In this document: positions 45,866-53,820 of the stretch, one piece after another
How positions within the stretch are numbered: position 1 is the stretch's first letter
How the letters are laid out: every line of letters begins with the position of its first letter
Origin: Akkermansiaceae bacterium
GTDB taxonomy: Bacteria; Verrucomicrobiota; Verrucomicrobiia; Verrucomicrobiales; Akkermansiaceae
Direction of reading: 5' to 3'
DNA: 64,000 nt
NCBI GenBank assembly: GCA_028822695.1
Contig: JAPKDA010000002.1
Coordinates: forward strand, 1-64,000
Made by a program: the position numbers and the translations under genes
Notes under the pieces: model-generated
Database searches by the model: none
What the model was told of the DNA's origin: nothing
The model's input: only the letters and a program-made list of their open reading frames with translations

Positions 45866-47113
45866 ATGTACGACCGTAAAGTTGTGATCACTGGAATCGG
45901 GACGATCAGTCCTCTCGGAAACGATTTGGCATCCACTTGGGACGGGCTGAAGAATGGGAAAAGTGGAATCGGGCGGATTACCTTGTTGGATCCGGAGCCG
46001 TATCCCTGCCAGATCGCTGGTGAGGTGAAGGGCTTCGATCCAAAGGCGTATTTTTCCAATGCGAAGGATGCCCGCCGAGCAGATCGCTACACACAGTTTG
46101 GGATCGCGGCGGCGAAGATGGCTCTTGAGGACAGTGGTTTGGATCCAGAGACGGTGAACGGCGATCGGGTCGGGGTGATGGTGGGTAGTGGAATCGGCGG
46201 CTTGTCCACCCTAGAGCAGCAGCACACCGTGCTCATGAATCGTGGGCCAGCCAAAGTGAGTCCCTTTGTGATCCCGATGATGATTTCCAACATCGCGAGT
46301 GGGATGATTTCCATGGAGTACGGATTCGGTGGGCCGAACATGGCGATCGTGACTGCCTGCGCGACGTCCAACCACAGCATTGGGGAGGCCTGGCGGATGA
46401 TTAAATTTGGCGATGCCGACGCATTTCTTTGTGGTGGTGCGGAGGCGACGATTCTGCCGATGGGATTGGCAGGCTTCAGTAACATGCGAGCCCTGAGCAC
46501 ACGCAACGACGAGCCGGAGCGGGCTTCACGTCCATTCGACAAGGGGCGGGACGGATTCGTGATGGGGGAAGGGGCTGGCGTGCTGGTGATCGAGGAGCTA
46601 GAGCATGCGAAGGCGCGGGGCGCAGAGATTTACGCGGAGTTGGTTGGATATGGGTCGAGCGGTGATGCCTATCACTTGACCTCACCGCATCCGGACGGCT
46701 CTGGAGCGCGACGCTGCATGGAGATGGCGCTCCGGCATGCTGGGATGAATCCTGAAGACGTCGAGTATGTGAACGCGCATGGCACATCGACCCCGGTGGG
46801 CGATGTGGCCGAGACGAAGGCGATCAAGAAGACTTTCGGAGCCCATGCAAACAAGGGGCTTTTGGTGAGCTCCACGAAATCGATGACTGGCCACCTCCTT
46901 GGTGCTGCTGGTGGGATTGAGATTGCGGCGTGTCTGATGGCGATGAAGGAAGGTGTTGTGCCGCCCACCATCAATCTGGAGGACCCTGAGGACGGCTGTG
47001 ACCTCGACTACGTGGCGAATGAGGCGCGGGAGGTTAAGATTAGCAGCGCCTTGAGCAATTCGTTCGGCTTCGGTGGGCACAATGCCTCCTTGTTGGTCCG
47101 GGCGTTTGAGTAG
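45866..47113 (+). CDS. fabF: 3-oxoacyl-[acyl-carrier-protein] synthase II
   Basis: Elongates fatty acids on acyl-carrier protein. The catalytic triad is visible: Cys in [12 protein letters not shown], His in [11 protein letters not shown] and His in [16 protein letters not shown] 45866 ([13 protein letters not shown]) gives a 415-residue protein of normal length. It comes 64 bases after the zinc-ribbon gene and ends near a bidirectional terminator. The fab genes it usually accompanies (acpP, fabG, fabD) are not adjacent. Confidence 0.94.
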   Translation: MYDRKVVITGIGTISPLGNDLASTWDGLKNGKSGIGRITLLDPEPYPCQIAGEVKGFDPKAYFSNAKDARRADRYTQFGIAAAKMALEDSGLDPETVNGDRVGVMVGSGIGGLSTLEQQHTVLMNRGPAKVSPFVIPMMISNIASGMISMEYGFGGPNMAIVTACATSNHSIGEAWRMIKFGDADAFLCGGAEATILPMGLAGFSNMRALSTRNDEPERASRPFDKGRDGFVMGEGAGVLVIEELEHAKARGAEIYAELVGYGSSGDAYHLTSPHPDGSGARRCMEMALRHAGMNPEDVEYVNAHGTSTPVGDVAETKAIKKTFGAHANKGLLVSSTKSMTGHLLGAAGGIEIAACLMAMKEGVVPPTINLEDPEDGCDLDYVANEAREVKISSALSNSFGFGGHNASLLVRAFE

Positions 47114-47141
47114 GGGGATTTGGAGTGCCAGGGCAGACCAT

Positions 47142-47172
47142 AAAAAGGGCGACCCAATCGGATCGCCCTCTT
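47142..47172. terminator. Bidirectional terminator between fabF and rpsU
   Basis: A stem AGGGCGA / TCGCCCT (47146-47152 with 47163-47169) has a T-rich tail on both strands: CTTTG on plus, TTTTTA on minus. It lies between the convergent stops of fabF and rpsU and could serve both. Confidence 0.7.
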
Positions 47173-47195
47173 TGAAAGTTGATGTGTCGCGGACC

Positions 47196-47462
47196 TTAGG
47201 AGGCCTCGGCTTCCCGGGCGGCTTTGCGCTCGGCGTTCTTGGCGTCGGTTCCTTCGGAAACGTAGCGCCAGCGGATGCGGTGCCGTTTGATGGAGGTGCG
47301 GGCCTTGCGGATTTTGCGCTCAGTGGGGGTCTCGAAAGCGCGACGGCGGCGCATTTCCTCGAGGATGCCCTCGGTATCTAGTTTCGTCTTGAGACGCTTG
47401 AGGGCGCGGTCGACAGACTCGCCCTTCTTTACGGTAATGCCGCGGATGGTGTTTTTCGCCAT
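47196..47462 (-). CDS. rpsU: 30S ribosomal protein bS21
   Basis: An 88-residue bS21 (the usual length is 58-71). VKKGESVDRALKRLKTKL, ILEEMRRRRAFETPTERK and IKRHRIRW are characteristic. The extra length is a charged C-terminal tail (DAKNAERKAAREAEAS). No Shine-Dalgarno sequence precedes ATG 47462, which is notable because bS21 sits beside the anti-Shine-Dalgarno end of 16S rRNA. Confidence 0.9.
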   Translation of the reverse strand: MAKNTIRGITVKKGESVDRALKRLKTKLDTEGILEEMRRRRAFETPTERKIRKARTSIKRHRIRWRYVSEGTDAKNAERKAAREAEAS

Positions 47463-47529
47463 GTTAAATAACCCCAATGGAGGTAAGGGCGCGGAGACTA
47501 GGAGCGGGCTCCGGCTTCGTCAAGCCAAG

Positions 47530-47552
47530 TTTTGGCCCGAAACGGGTCAAAA
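47530..47552 (-). terminator. Hairpin after secA
   Basis: TTTTGGCCCG-AAA-CGGGTCAAAA forms a nearly perfect 10-bp stem with one mismatch, with A/T ends on both sides, 32 bases past the secA stop and before rpsU. Likely the secA terminator; it may also work in the other direction. Confidence 0.5.
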
Positions 47553-47583
47553 TCCCCTATATTTCCGGGGCTCGGGGCCTGAC

Positions 47584-50500
47584 TTAGGCTTGGCGGCCGC
47601 AGCAGGACTTGAACTTCTTTCCTGAGCCGCAGGGGCAAGGCTCGTTTCGGCCTGTTTTTAGGGTCGGGCGGCGTCTGGGGAGGTTGACCTTCAGGCCCCC
47701 GTCGTTCGTGCCGGCGGCTGCGGTATTTCCTGAGATGGCAACGTTGTCCCGATTGAGGGCGGCGGGCGGTTCATTTCCACTGAGCTGGAAGGGAAGGTTG
47801 TGCATGAACTGCTCGAACTTCTCCAGATTGGTGGTGGAGCGGAAAAGATTGTTGAGGACCTCGCTGTCGATGCTGTCCATGAGCGCGACGAAGAGGGTGT
47901 ATGCCTCGTTCTTGTATTCGACGAGTGGGTCCTTCTGTCCTTGGCCGCGAAGGTGGATGCCGTCGCGGAGGGAGTCCATGTTGTAAAGGTGCTCCTGCCA
48001 GAGGCGATCGATGGCGACGAGCATGATGTGGCGTTCCAGCTTGTCGAGGAGGAGGGGCTCCTCATGAGTGACCTTCAGTTCGTAGGCTTTCTTGACTTGC
48101 TCGATGAGGAACGTGGAGATCTCCTCGGGTGATTTTCCGGCGAAGGTCTCTGCATCGCGGTCGAGGCGAAGAGGGAAGGTGGTGTTCACCCAGCCGATGA
48201 GCTCGTTGTAGTCGGGCGATCCTTCGTCGCGGTCGAGGAGATACCCCTCGACTTTTTCGGGGATGGCCTTGTCGATGAGTTCGAAGATCAGTTCACGGGG
48301 GTCTTCGGAGGTCAGGACTTCGTTGCGGAAACCATAGACGACCTCCCGCTGTTTGTTCATGACGTCATCGAAATCGAGAACGTACTTACGCTGGCGGTAG
48401 CGGTTCTGCTCGACGCGCTTTTGAGCGGTCTCCACCGAGCGGTTGAGCCAGCGATGTTCGAGGGCTTCGCCGTCCTCCATACCGAAGCGCTCCATCATGG
48501 AGGTCATGCGGTCTGCTGCTGCGAAGTTGCGCATGAGGTCATCCTCGAAGGAGATGAAAAACTGAGACATGCCGGGATCACCCTGACGGGCACAACGTCC
48601 GCGGAGCTGGCGGTCGATTCGGCGTGATTCGTGGCGTTCGGTGCCGACGACGAAGAGTCCACCAAGGTCGGCGACGCCTTCGGAGAGTTTGATGTCCGTG
48701 CCCCGTCCGGCCATGTTGGTGGCGACGGTGACCGAACCTTTGTGCCCGGCGCGGGTGATGATCTCGGCTTCCTGCCGGTGAAGTTTGGCGTTGAGGACCG
48801 CGTGGGGGATCTTGGCCCGCTTGAGCATTCTGGCGAGTGTCTCGGAGGAATCCACTGAAGCGGTTCCCACGAGGACCGGCTGGCCCTTGGTGTGGGCTTC
48901 CTGGATAACATTGATCACCGCGTTGTACTTCTCGCGGCGGGTCTTGAAGACCTGGTCGTTGCGATCGGTCCGCTCGTTCGGTTGGTTGGTCGGAACCGGC
49001 AGGACGTCGAGGCCGTAAATGTCGGAAAATTCCGCGGCTTCGGTTTCTGCAGTTCCGGTCATCCCGGCGAGTTTTTCGTAAAGGCGGAAGTAGTTCTGAA
49101 TCGTAATCGTGGCGTAGGTTTGCGTTTCCGCTTCCACCGCGACGCCTTCCTTTGCTTCGACGGCCTGGTGGAGTCCATCGGACCAACGGCGACCGGGCAT
49201 TTCGCGGCCGGTGTTGCTGTCAACGATGATGACTTTGCCGCCCTGCACGACGTACTCGACGTCTTTCTCGTAGAGGCAATAGCCCTTGAGAAGCTGGGAG
49301 ATGGCATGCATCCGGTCGCCCTGGGCATCTAGTCGGATCTGGACTTCGTCCTTCTGCTTGTTGCGGTCCTCATCGGACACTTCCAAGTCGGCATCGATTT
49401 CCGCGAAGGCGGAGGTCAGGTCGGGGAGGACGAAGGCATCCGGATCGTCCGGAGAGAGGAAGTTGCGCCCCATCTCCATGAGGTCGGCGTCGTGACTTTT
49501 CTCATCGATGGTGAAGTAGATTTCCTCCTTGGCGGCAAAGAGAGCGCGCTTCTGTGCATCCTGATACATCGACAGCTCCGTCTTCTGCATCTGACGGCGA
49601 AGGTCGGGCTCTTCCATCAAGCGGAGCAACTGGCGGTTGCGGGGTTGGCCAAGCTTGATCTTGAACATGCAGTGGCCGGCGTGGTCTACGTCGCCTTCCT
49701 TGAGAGCCTTCTTGGCCTCTTCCGCCAGTTCGTTGCAGAGGTGGTTCTGCTTCTTGACGAGCTGCTCGATGAGTGGCTTGTGGCGGTCGTAGATTTCGGT
49801 GGAACTCGCTACGGATGAAGGACCGGAGATGATGAGAGGGGTCCGGGCTTCATCGATCAGAATGGAGTCAACCTCATCAATGATCGCAAAATAGTGGCCG
49901 CGCTGGACCTGTTCGTCGCGGGTGGAGGCCATCCCATTGTCGCGGAGGTAGTCGAAGCCGAACTCGGCGTTGGTGCCGTAGGTGATGTCGCATTCGTATT
50001 GTGCGCGACGTTCGTGGGGAGGCTGTTGGTTCTGGATGACGCCGATGGTCAGTCCGAGGAATTTGAAGACAGCACCCATCCACTCGGAGTCACGTCGGGC
50101 GAGGTAGTCGTTCACCGTAACGACGTGCACGCCGAGGCCGGTGAGGGCATTGAGAAAGACGGGGAGGGTGGCGACGAGGGTCTTACCTTCTCCGGTTTGC
50201 ATCTCTGCAATCATGTTGCGGTGCAAGGTTGCTCCGCCAACGAGCTGCACATCGAAGTGGACCATGTCCCAACCAAGTGGCTGGTCGCAAACGGTGATCG
50301 TTGAACCGACGAGGCGACGGGCGGCGTTCTTCACGACCGCGTAGGCTTCGGGGAGAATCTCGTCGAGATACTTGGCGCGAAGTTTGTGGAACTCGTCTTC
50401 GATTTCGCGGAAGGCGTTCTTTCCTGCTTCGATTGACTCGGGGGACGCATCGACCTTGGCCAGAAGACTTGGGAACTCTTCTCGTAGGGGAGCGATGCGT

Positions 50501-50757
50501 CCTTCGATGATGGCGGCCGTTTCGACTCGACGATCGGCATCCATCGTTTCGACTTCCCGTTTGGTGGGAAGGATCTCCAGAGGGAGGTAGCGATGGAGGT
50601 GGGTTTGCCATCCGGCGACCTTCTCCAAGAGGGTGTCTACAGAGCCCTGCTGGAGGGCCTCTTCAAATTCATTAATTTTGGTGACGACCGGTCGCAAGCG
50701 CTTGATTTCGCGCTGATTCTTAGATCCGACGATTTTTTGGAGAGTCCACTTGAGCAT
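47584..50757 (-). CDS. secA: Preprotein translocase ATPase SecA
   Basis: Motor of the Sec export channel, about 1057 residues from ATG 50757 (MLKWTLQKIVGSKN). Motifs: Walker A AEMQTGEGKTLVATLPVF, DEVDSILIDEARTPLIISGP, TNMAGRGTDIKL, RQLRGRCARQGDPG, and the C-terminal zinc tail CPCGSGKKFKSCC. It is longer than the E. coli protein mainly through an insertion in the first nucleotide domain (about residues 310-480, including NLMEEPDLRRQM-like and DPDAFVLPDLTSAFAEIDAD), a feature shared with some Bacteroidota, Chlamydiae and Verrucomicrobia. Stand-alone gene. Confidence 0.95.
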   Translation of the reverse strand: MLKWTLQKIVGSKNQREIKRLRPVVTKINEFEEALQQGSVDTLLEKVAGWQTHLHRYLPLEILPTKREVETMDADRRVETAAIIEGRIAPLREEFPSLLAKVDASPESIEAGKNAFREIEDEFHKLRAKYLDEILPEAYAVVKNAARRLVGSTITVCDQPLGWDMVHFDVQLVGGATLHRNMIAEMQTGEGKTLVATLPVFLNALTGLGVHVVTVNDYLARRDSEWMGAVFKFLGLTIGVIQNQQPPHERRAQYECDITYGTNAEFGFDYLRDNGMASTRDEQVQRGHYFAIIDEVDSILIDEARTPLIISGPSSVASSTEIYDRHKPLIEQLVKKQNHLCNELAEEAKKALKEGDVDHAGHCMFKIKLGQPRNRQLLRLMEEPDLRRQMQKTELSMYQDAQKRALFAAKEEIYFTIDEKSHDADLMEMGRNFLSPDDPDAFVLPDLTSAFAEIDADLEVSDEDRNKQKDEVQIRLDAQGDRMHAISQLLKGYCLYEKDVEYVVQGGKVIIVDSNTGREMPGRRWSDGLHQAVEAKEGVAVEAETQTYATITIQNYFRLYEKLAGMTGTAETEAAEFSDIYGLDVLPVPTNQPNERTDRNDQVFKTRREKYNAVINVIQEAHTKGQPVLVGTASVDSSETLARMLKRAKIPHAVLNAKLHRQEAEIITRAGHKGSVTVATNMAGRGTDIKLSEGVADLGGLFVVGTERHESRRIDRQLRGRCARQGDPGMSQFFISFEDDLMRNFAAADRMTSMMERFGMEDGEALEHRWLNRSVETAQKRVEQNRYRQRKYVLDFDDVMNKQREVVYGFRNEVLTSEDPRELIFELIDKAIPEKVEGYLLDRDEGSPDYNELIGWVNTTFPLRLDRDAETFAGKSPEEISTFLIEQVKKAYELKVTHEEPLLLDKLERHIMLVAIDRLWQEHLYNMDSLRDGIHLRGQGQKDPLVEYKNEAYTLFVALMDSIDSEVLNNLFRSTTNLEKFEQFMHNLPFQLSGNEPPAALNRDNVAISGNTAAAGTNDGGLKVNLPRRRPTLKTGRNEPCPCGSGKKFKSCCGRQA

Positions 50758-50903
50758 AAACGCGTTGGGGAAAGTCTGCTGGGCCCGCTGCGGGCGGGCG
50801 ATCCATACACCCGCCAAGCCTGCCGGGCAAGACACTCCGGGTCAGAATCCCGTTATTTCAAGGGATTGGAACTATCTGGCCTCGGAGGTGGCTGGAGCGG
50901 GGG

Positions 50904-51692
50904 TCAGATGCTCATCGCATTGAACCCACCATCGACGACCATCTCGGTGCCGGTGATAAATGCGCCGGCGGAATTGGAGGCCAAAAGGAGGGTTGCGCCG
51001 ATCAATTCCTCGGAATTTCCGAAGCGGGAAGCCGGGGTGTGCCGGAGGATTTCGGCCACGCGGCTCTCGTCGAGGACGGCCCGGTTCTGCTCGGCGGGGA
51101 AGAAGCCCGGGACGAGAGTATTGACCCGGATATCCCGATCCGCCCATTCGCGGGCCATGTTGCGGGTGAGGTTGTGGACCGCAGCCTTGGAGCAGGAGTA
51201 GGAAAAGACGCGGGAGAGGGGGTTGAGGCCTGAAATCGAACCCACGTTGATGATGGAGCCCTGCACGTCGCGGCTCAGGAAGTAGTTTCCAAAAATCTGG
51301 CAGGCACGGAAGACGCCGATGAGGTTCGTGTCGATGATCCGGGAGATTTCATCGTCGGTGATTTCGAGGAAAGGAGTGGGGGAGTTGATCCCGGCGCCGT
51401 TGACGAGGATGTCGGCACGGCCGGACTGGGCGATGACGCTGTCGAGGAGGTCGTTGAGGGATTCCCGGTCGGAAACTTCGCCTCGTGCAAAATAGGCCCG
51501 CCCGCCTGCGGCCTTGATCGTTTCAAGGCGTGCATTGGCCTTTTCCTCGTTGCGACCCACCAAAACGACCTGGGCTCCTGCTTTGGCGAGACCTTCGGCC
51601 ATCGTTCCGCAGAGTTCGCCAGTGCCGCCGATGACGACAGCAACTTTGCCTTCGAGGCCGAATAGATTGTGGAGATAGTCTTGGGCGGGCAT
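50904..51692 (-). CDS. SDR-family oxidoreductase
   Basis: A 262-residue classical short-chain dehydrogenase. Coenzyme motif [26 protein letters not shown], the catalytic Ser and Tyr in VGSISGLN and [10 protein letters not shown], and a C-terminal [13 protein letters not shown]. It diverges from the PfkB sugar kinase with 218 bases between. That pairing points to sugar acid use, for example a mannonate/fructuronate or 2-keto-3-deoxygluconate path, but the exact substrate is inferred only. Confidence 0.85.
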   Translation of the reverse strand: MPAQDYLHNLFGLEGKVAVVIGGTGELCGTMAEGLAKAGAQVVLVGRNEEKANARLETIKAAGGRAYFARGEVSDRESLNDLLDSVIAQSGRADILVNGAGINSPTPFLEITDDEISRIIDTNLIGVFRACQIFGNYFLSRDVQGSIINVGSISGLNPLSRVFSYSCSKAAVHNLTRNMAREWADRDIRVNTLVPGFFPAEQNRAVLDESRVAEILRHTPASRFGNSEELIGATLLLASNSAGAFITGTEMVVDGGFNAMSI

Positions 51693-51910
51693 GTGGGGTC
51701 TTGGTGTGTGGCTTTAGTGGAGTTTGATCCCCTTCGGGTGGGGGGAATCTGGCAGATTGGGCACGACGTAACAAGTGGTCATTGGCGCTCCGAGCCGTTT
51801 ATTTTCGGGGTTTGTCGGTAGTCTGAGTCCGAGAATTGTGCTGCTGTTGTGCTTGCTCATCCCCAAAGTTCCTGATAGTTGCCATACAGATTTTCAGCGA
51901 AGAAATCACC

Positions 51911-52987
51911 ATGATCGAACTCAAGCAGAACTGCAAATATGCCCTCGTGATCCCCACGAGTATGGGAACCCGTCTCACGCCGGTGAATGGACAGCCTTTC
52001 CATTGTTCGGATACCTTTAAGATGACGGCGAGCAGCGCGGAATCGAACGTGGGGAGCGTTTCTTCCTATTTGGGACTGCCAGTGAAGATTTTGACCTCGT
52101 TCGTGAAAGGGAGCCCGGTGTCGCGGTTCATTAAAGACAATCTCGCGAGTCGCCATATGGACTATGAGGGGCCGGAGATCGAGCAAGGCGGGCCTTGGGG
52201 CTATCGGCACCAGATCAACATGGCGGAGAGTGGGATCGGATCACGTGCGCCGCGGGTTTGGAATGACCGGGCCGGTGAGGTTGGGCGGGAATTGAAGGTG
52301 AAGGACTTTGATTTGGAGAGGATCTTTGGAGAAGAGGGCGCGCAGATTGTGCACTTGTCCGGTTTGATTGCGGCGCTTTCGCCGGAGTCGACGAAGTTTT
52401 GTTTGGATGTGGCACGTGCCGCGAAGAAGCACGGGACGAAGATCTCCTTCGACCTGAACCACCGCGCTACGTTCTGGGAAGGTCGGGAGGAGGAATTGAG
52501 TGCGGTGTTTCACGAGATTGGGACACTGGCTGACATTCTCGTCGGCAATGAAGAGGACTTCCAACTTTGTCTCGGGGTGGAAGGTCCGGAGGCTGGCGGC
52601 GCGGATATTGCCGGCAAGATCGACGGCTTCAAGGAGATGATCAACCGGGTGAAGGAGCAGTTTCCAAACGGTTCAGTCTATGGAACGACGCTTCGGGAGG
52701 TGATCAGCGTGAATCTTCACGAATGGGGTGGCATCGTTGCTGATGGCGACGATTGGCACGTCATCGAGCCGCGGGAGATCGGGGTGTTGGACCGTATTGG
52801 TGGTGGAGACGGATTCGTGGGTGGATTGCTCTACGGAATTCTTCGCGGTTGGGAAGGCGAGAAGTGTGCGCAGTTTGGTTGGGCAAGCGGTGCGCTTGCA
52901 GCAACGCTGTTGACTGACTACGGCCAGCCTGCGGATGAGTCGCAGATCTGGAGTATCTGGGAAGGGAATGCCCGGGTGCAGCGGTAG
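51911..52987 (+). CDS. PfkB-family carbohydrate kinase (KDG kinase-like)
   Basis: About 358 residues. The ribokinase-fold signature near the C-terminus is LDRIGGGDGFVGGLLYGIL, where the catalytic Asp sits. FDLNHRATFWEG and ILVGNEEDFQLCLG are typical of 2-keto-3-deoxygluconate kinases. ATG 51911 (MIELKQNCKY) follows a plausible leader; an earlier ATG at 51836 gives a Cys-rich unlikely start. The divergent SDR gene supports sugar-acid catabolism. No KDPG aldolase is in the window. Confidence 0.85.
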   Translation: MIELKQNCKYALVIPTSMGTRLTPVNGQPFHCSDTFKMTASSAESNVGSVSSYLGLPVKILTSFVKGSPVSRFIKDNLASRHMDYEGPEIEQGGPWGYRHQINMAESGIGSRAPRVWNDRAGEVGRELKVKDFDLERIFGEEGAQIVHLSGLIAALSPESTKFCLDVARAAKKHGTKISFDLNHRATFWEGREEELSAVFHEIGTLADILVGNEEDFQLCLGVEGPEAGGADIAGKIDGFKEMINRVKEQFPNGSVYGTTLREVISVNLHEWGGIVADGDDWHVIEPREIGVLDRIGGGDGFVGGLLYGILRGWEGEKCAQFGWASGALAATLLTDYGQPADESQIWSIWEGNARVQR

Positions 52988-53134
52988 GGTAGCGACGGTG
53001 CGGGGGCGGGGGGAGCAAGGAGGGGCGGGAGGTTTGTGGGAGGGGCTTTGTGTAGCGGAACTACTGCGTTGTTTCGGTTCAGGCTTGAATCCGGCTTGCG
53101 GGCTTCGTCGGAATCATCGCTCACTCTTCACTCT

Positions 53135-53568
53135 CTACGCCCACCCCAACTGACGGGGACTAACTGTATCATTCCAAATCTTGGTCATGTGTTGGATCCG
53201 GTCGCCGTCAAATGGCATTCCGTAGACGTAGTCGGCCGCCACGGTATTTCCAGTCGGTTCTCTGGACCGCCTGGACCGGTCTGAGATCCATGAAACACTG
53301 CGAAGGCGGATACGCAGTTTCGCTCCGTATCCGCCGCAAAAAACTTCAGCTCGTCATGTCCATCCGGAACCGGAGTGAGAAAGGTTTTCACCCACTCAGT
53401 GTACCCTTCGAGCGTCTTGATGTCGGCGAGGGCATCGGCCTGTAGCGAAGGTCCGGTGGGAGTAATAACGGGGTTTCGTGGCCGATAGAGACGAACTTCG
53501 CGGCCATGACTACAAACTAGCAGATCACGATCGGCCAAACAGAGGGGCTGGTCCGTAGAGAGGCCCAA
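53135..53568 (-). pseudogene. Frameshifted SnoaL/NTF2-like protein
   Basis: Read leftward, one frame gives a SnoaL-type middle section (LEGYTEWVKTFLTPVPDG, FHGSQTGPGGP). Just past GGP the homology leaves this frame and continues in another as ADYVYGMPFDGDRIQHMTK and IWNDTVSPRQLGWA up to TAG at 53135-53137, the usual end of this family. The break lies at about 53258-53264 and fits loss of one base. No clear start codon remains at the left end. Small SnoaL-like proteins have varied roles, so function of the intact ancestor is unknown. Confidence 0.8.
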
Positions 53569-53672
53569 AATTCATGGGGGTAGATTTTTTTCTTCTGAGG
53601 GCGCCCCCGCCGCCTGATTTTCACTCAGTCGGAGCCAAGGTCTTGCTCCTTTGATTTTGGTGGGCTATTCTG

Positions 53673-53689
53673 CAGGTCGTATCGACCTG
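53673..53689. repeat. Perfect 7-bp inverted repeat before the U32 gene
   Basis: CAGGTCG-TAT-CGACCTG, about 130 bases before the ATG of the U32-family gene and inside the AT-rising boundary zone. It has no T-run, so it is more like an operator or a transfer-junction remnant than a terminator. Confidence 0.55.
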
Positions 53690-53820
53690 ATTCTCATGAC
53701 TCTTGAGTTAAGACCCGTTCAGGTGTGTGAAGTGAAATCGAGAGCTGAAAAGGCACTTTGCTAACTGTGATAAAAACGGGGTGAGTTCCATCGTTTAAGA
53801 GAGAAAATAGGTGATCAGAA

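Larger units (their letters stand above)
52988..53820. other. 833-bp gap with a pseudogene and a compositional boundary
   Basis: Left 145 bases: no gene seen. Middle: the SnoaL-like pseudogene on the minus strand. Right 250 bases: base composition falls toward AT, with a perfect hairpin at 53673-53689 and the leader of the U32-family gene. No tRNA or integrase remnant was recognised. Confidence 0.6.

Noticed and set aside
50758-50903. Possible tRNA or small RNA between secA and the SDR gene
   Set aside because: Short complementary pieces such as AATCCC/GGGATT exist, but there is no cloverleaf, T-loop motif or acceptor end.
53185-53568. Intact 127-codon gene on the minus strand
   Set aside because: Taken alone it looks like a gene, but its last 26 codons lose homology while the next frame continues it, so it is called a pseudogene.
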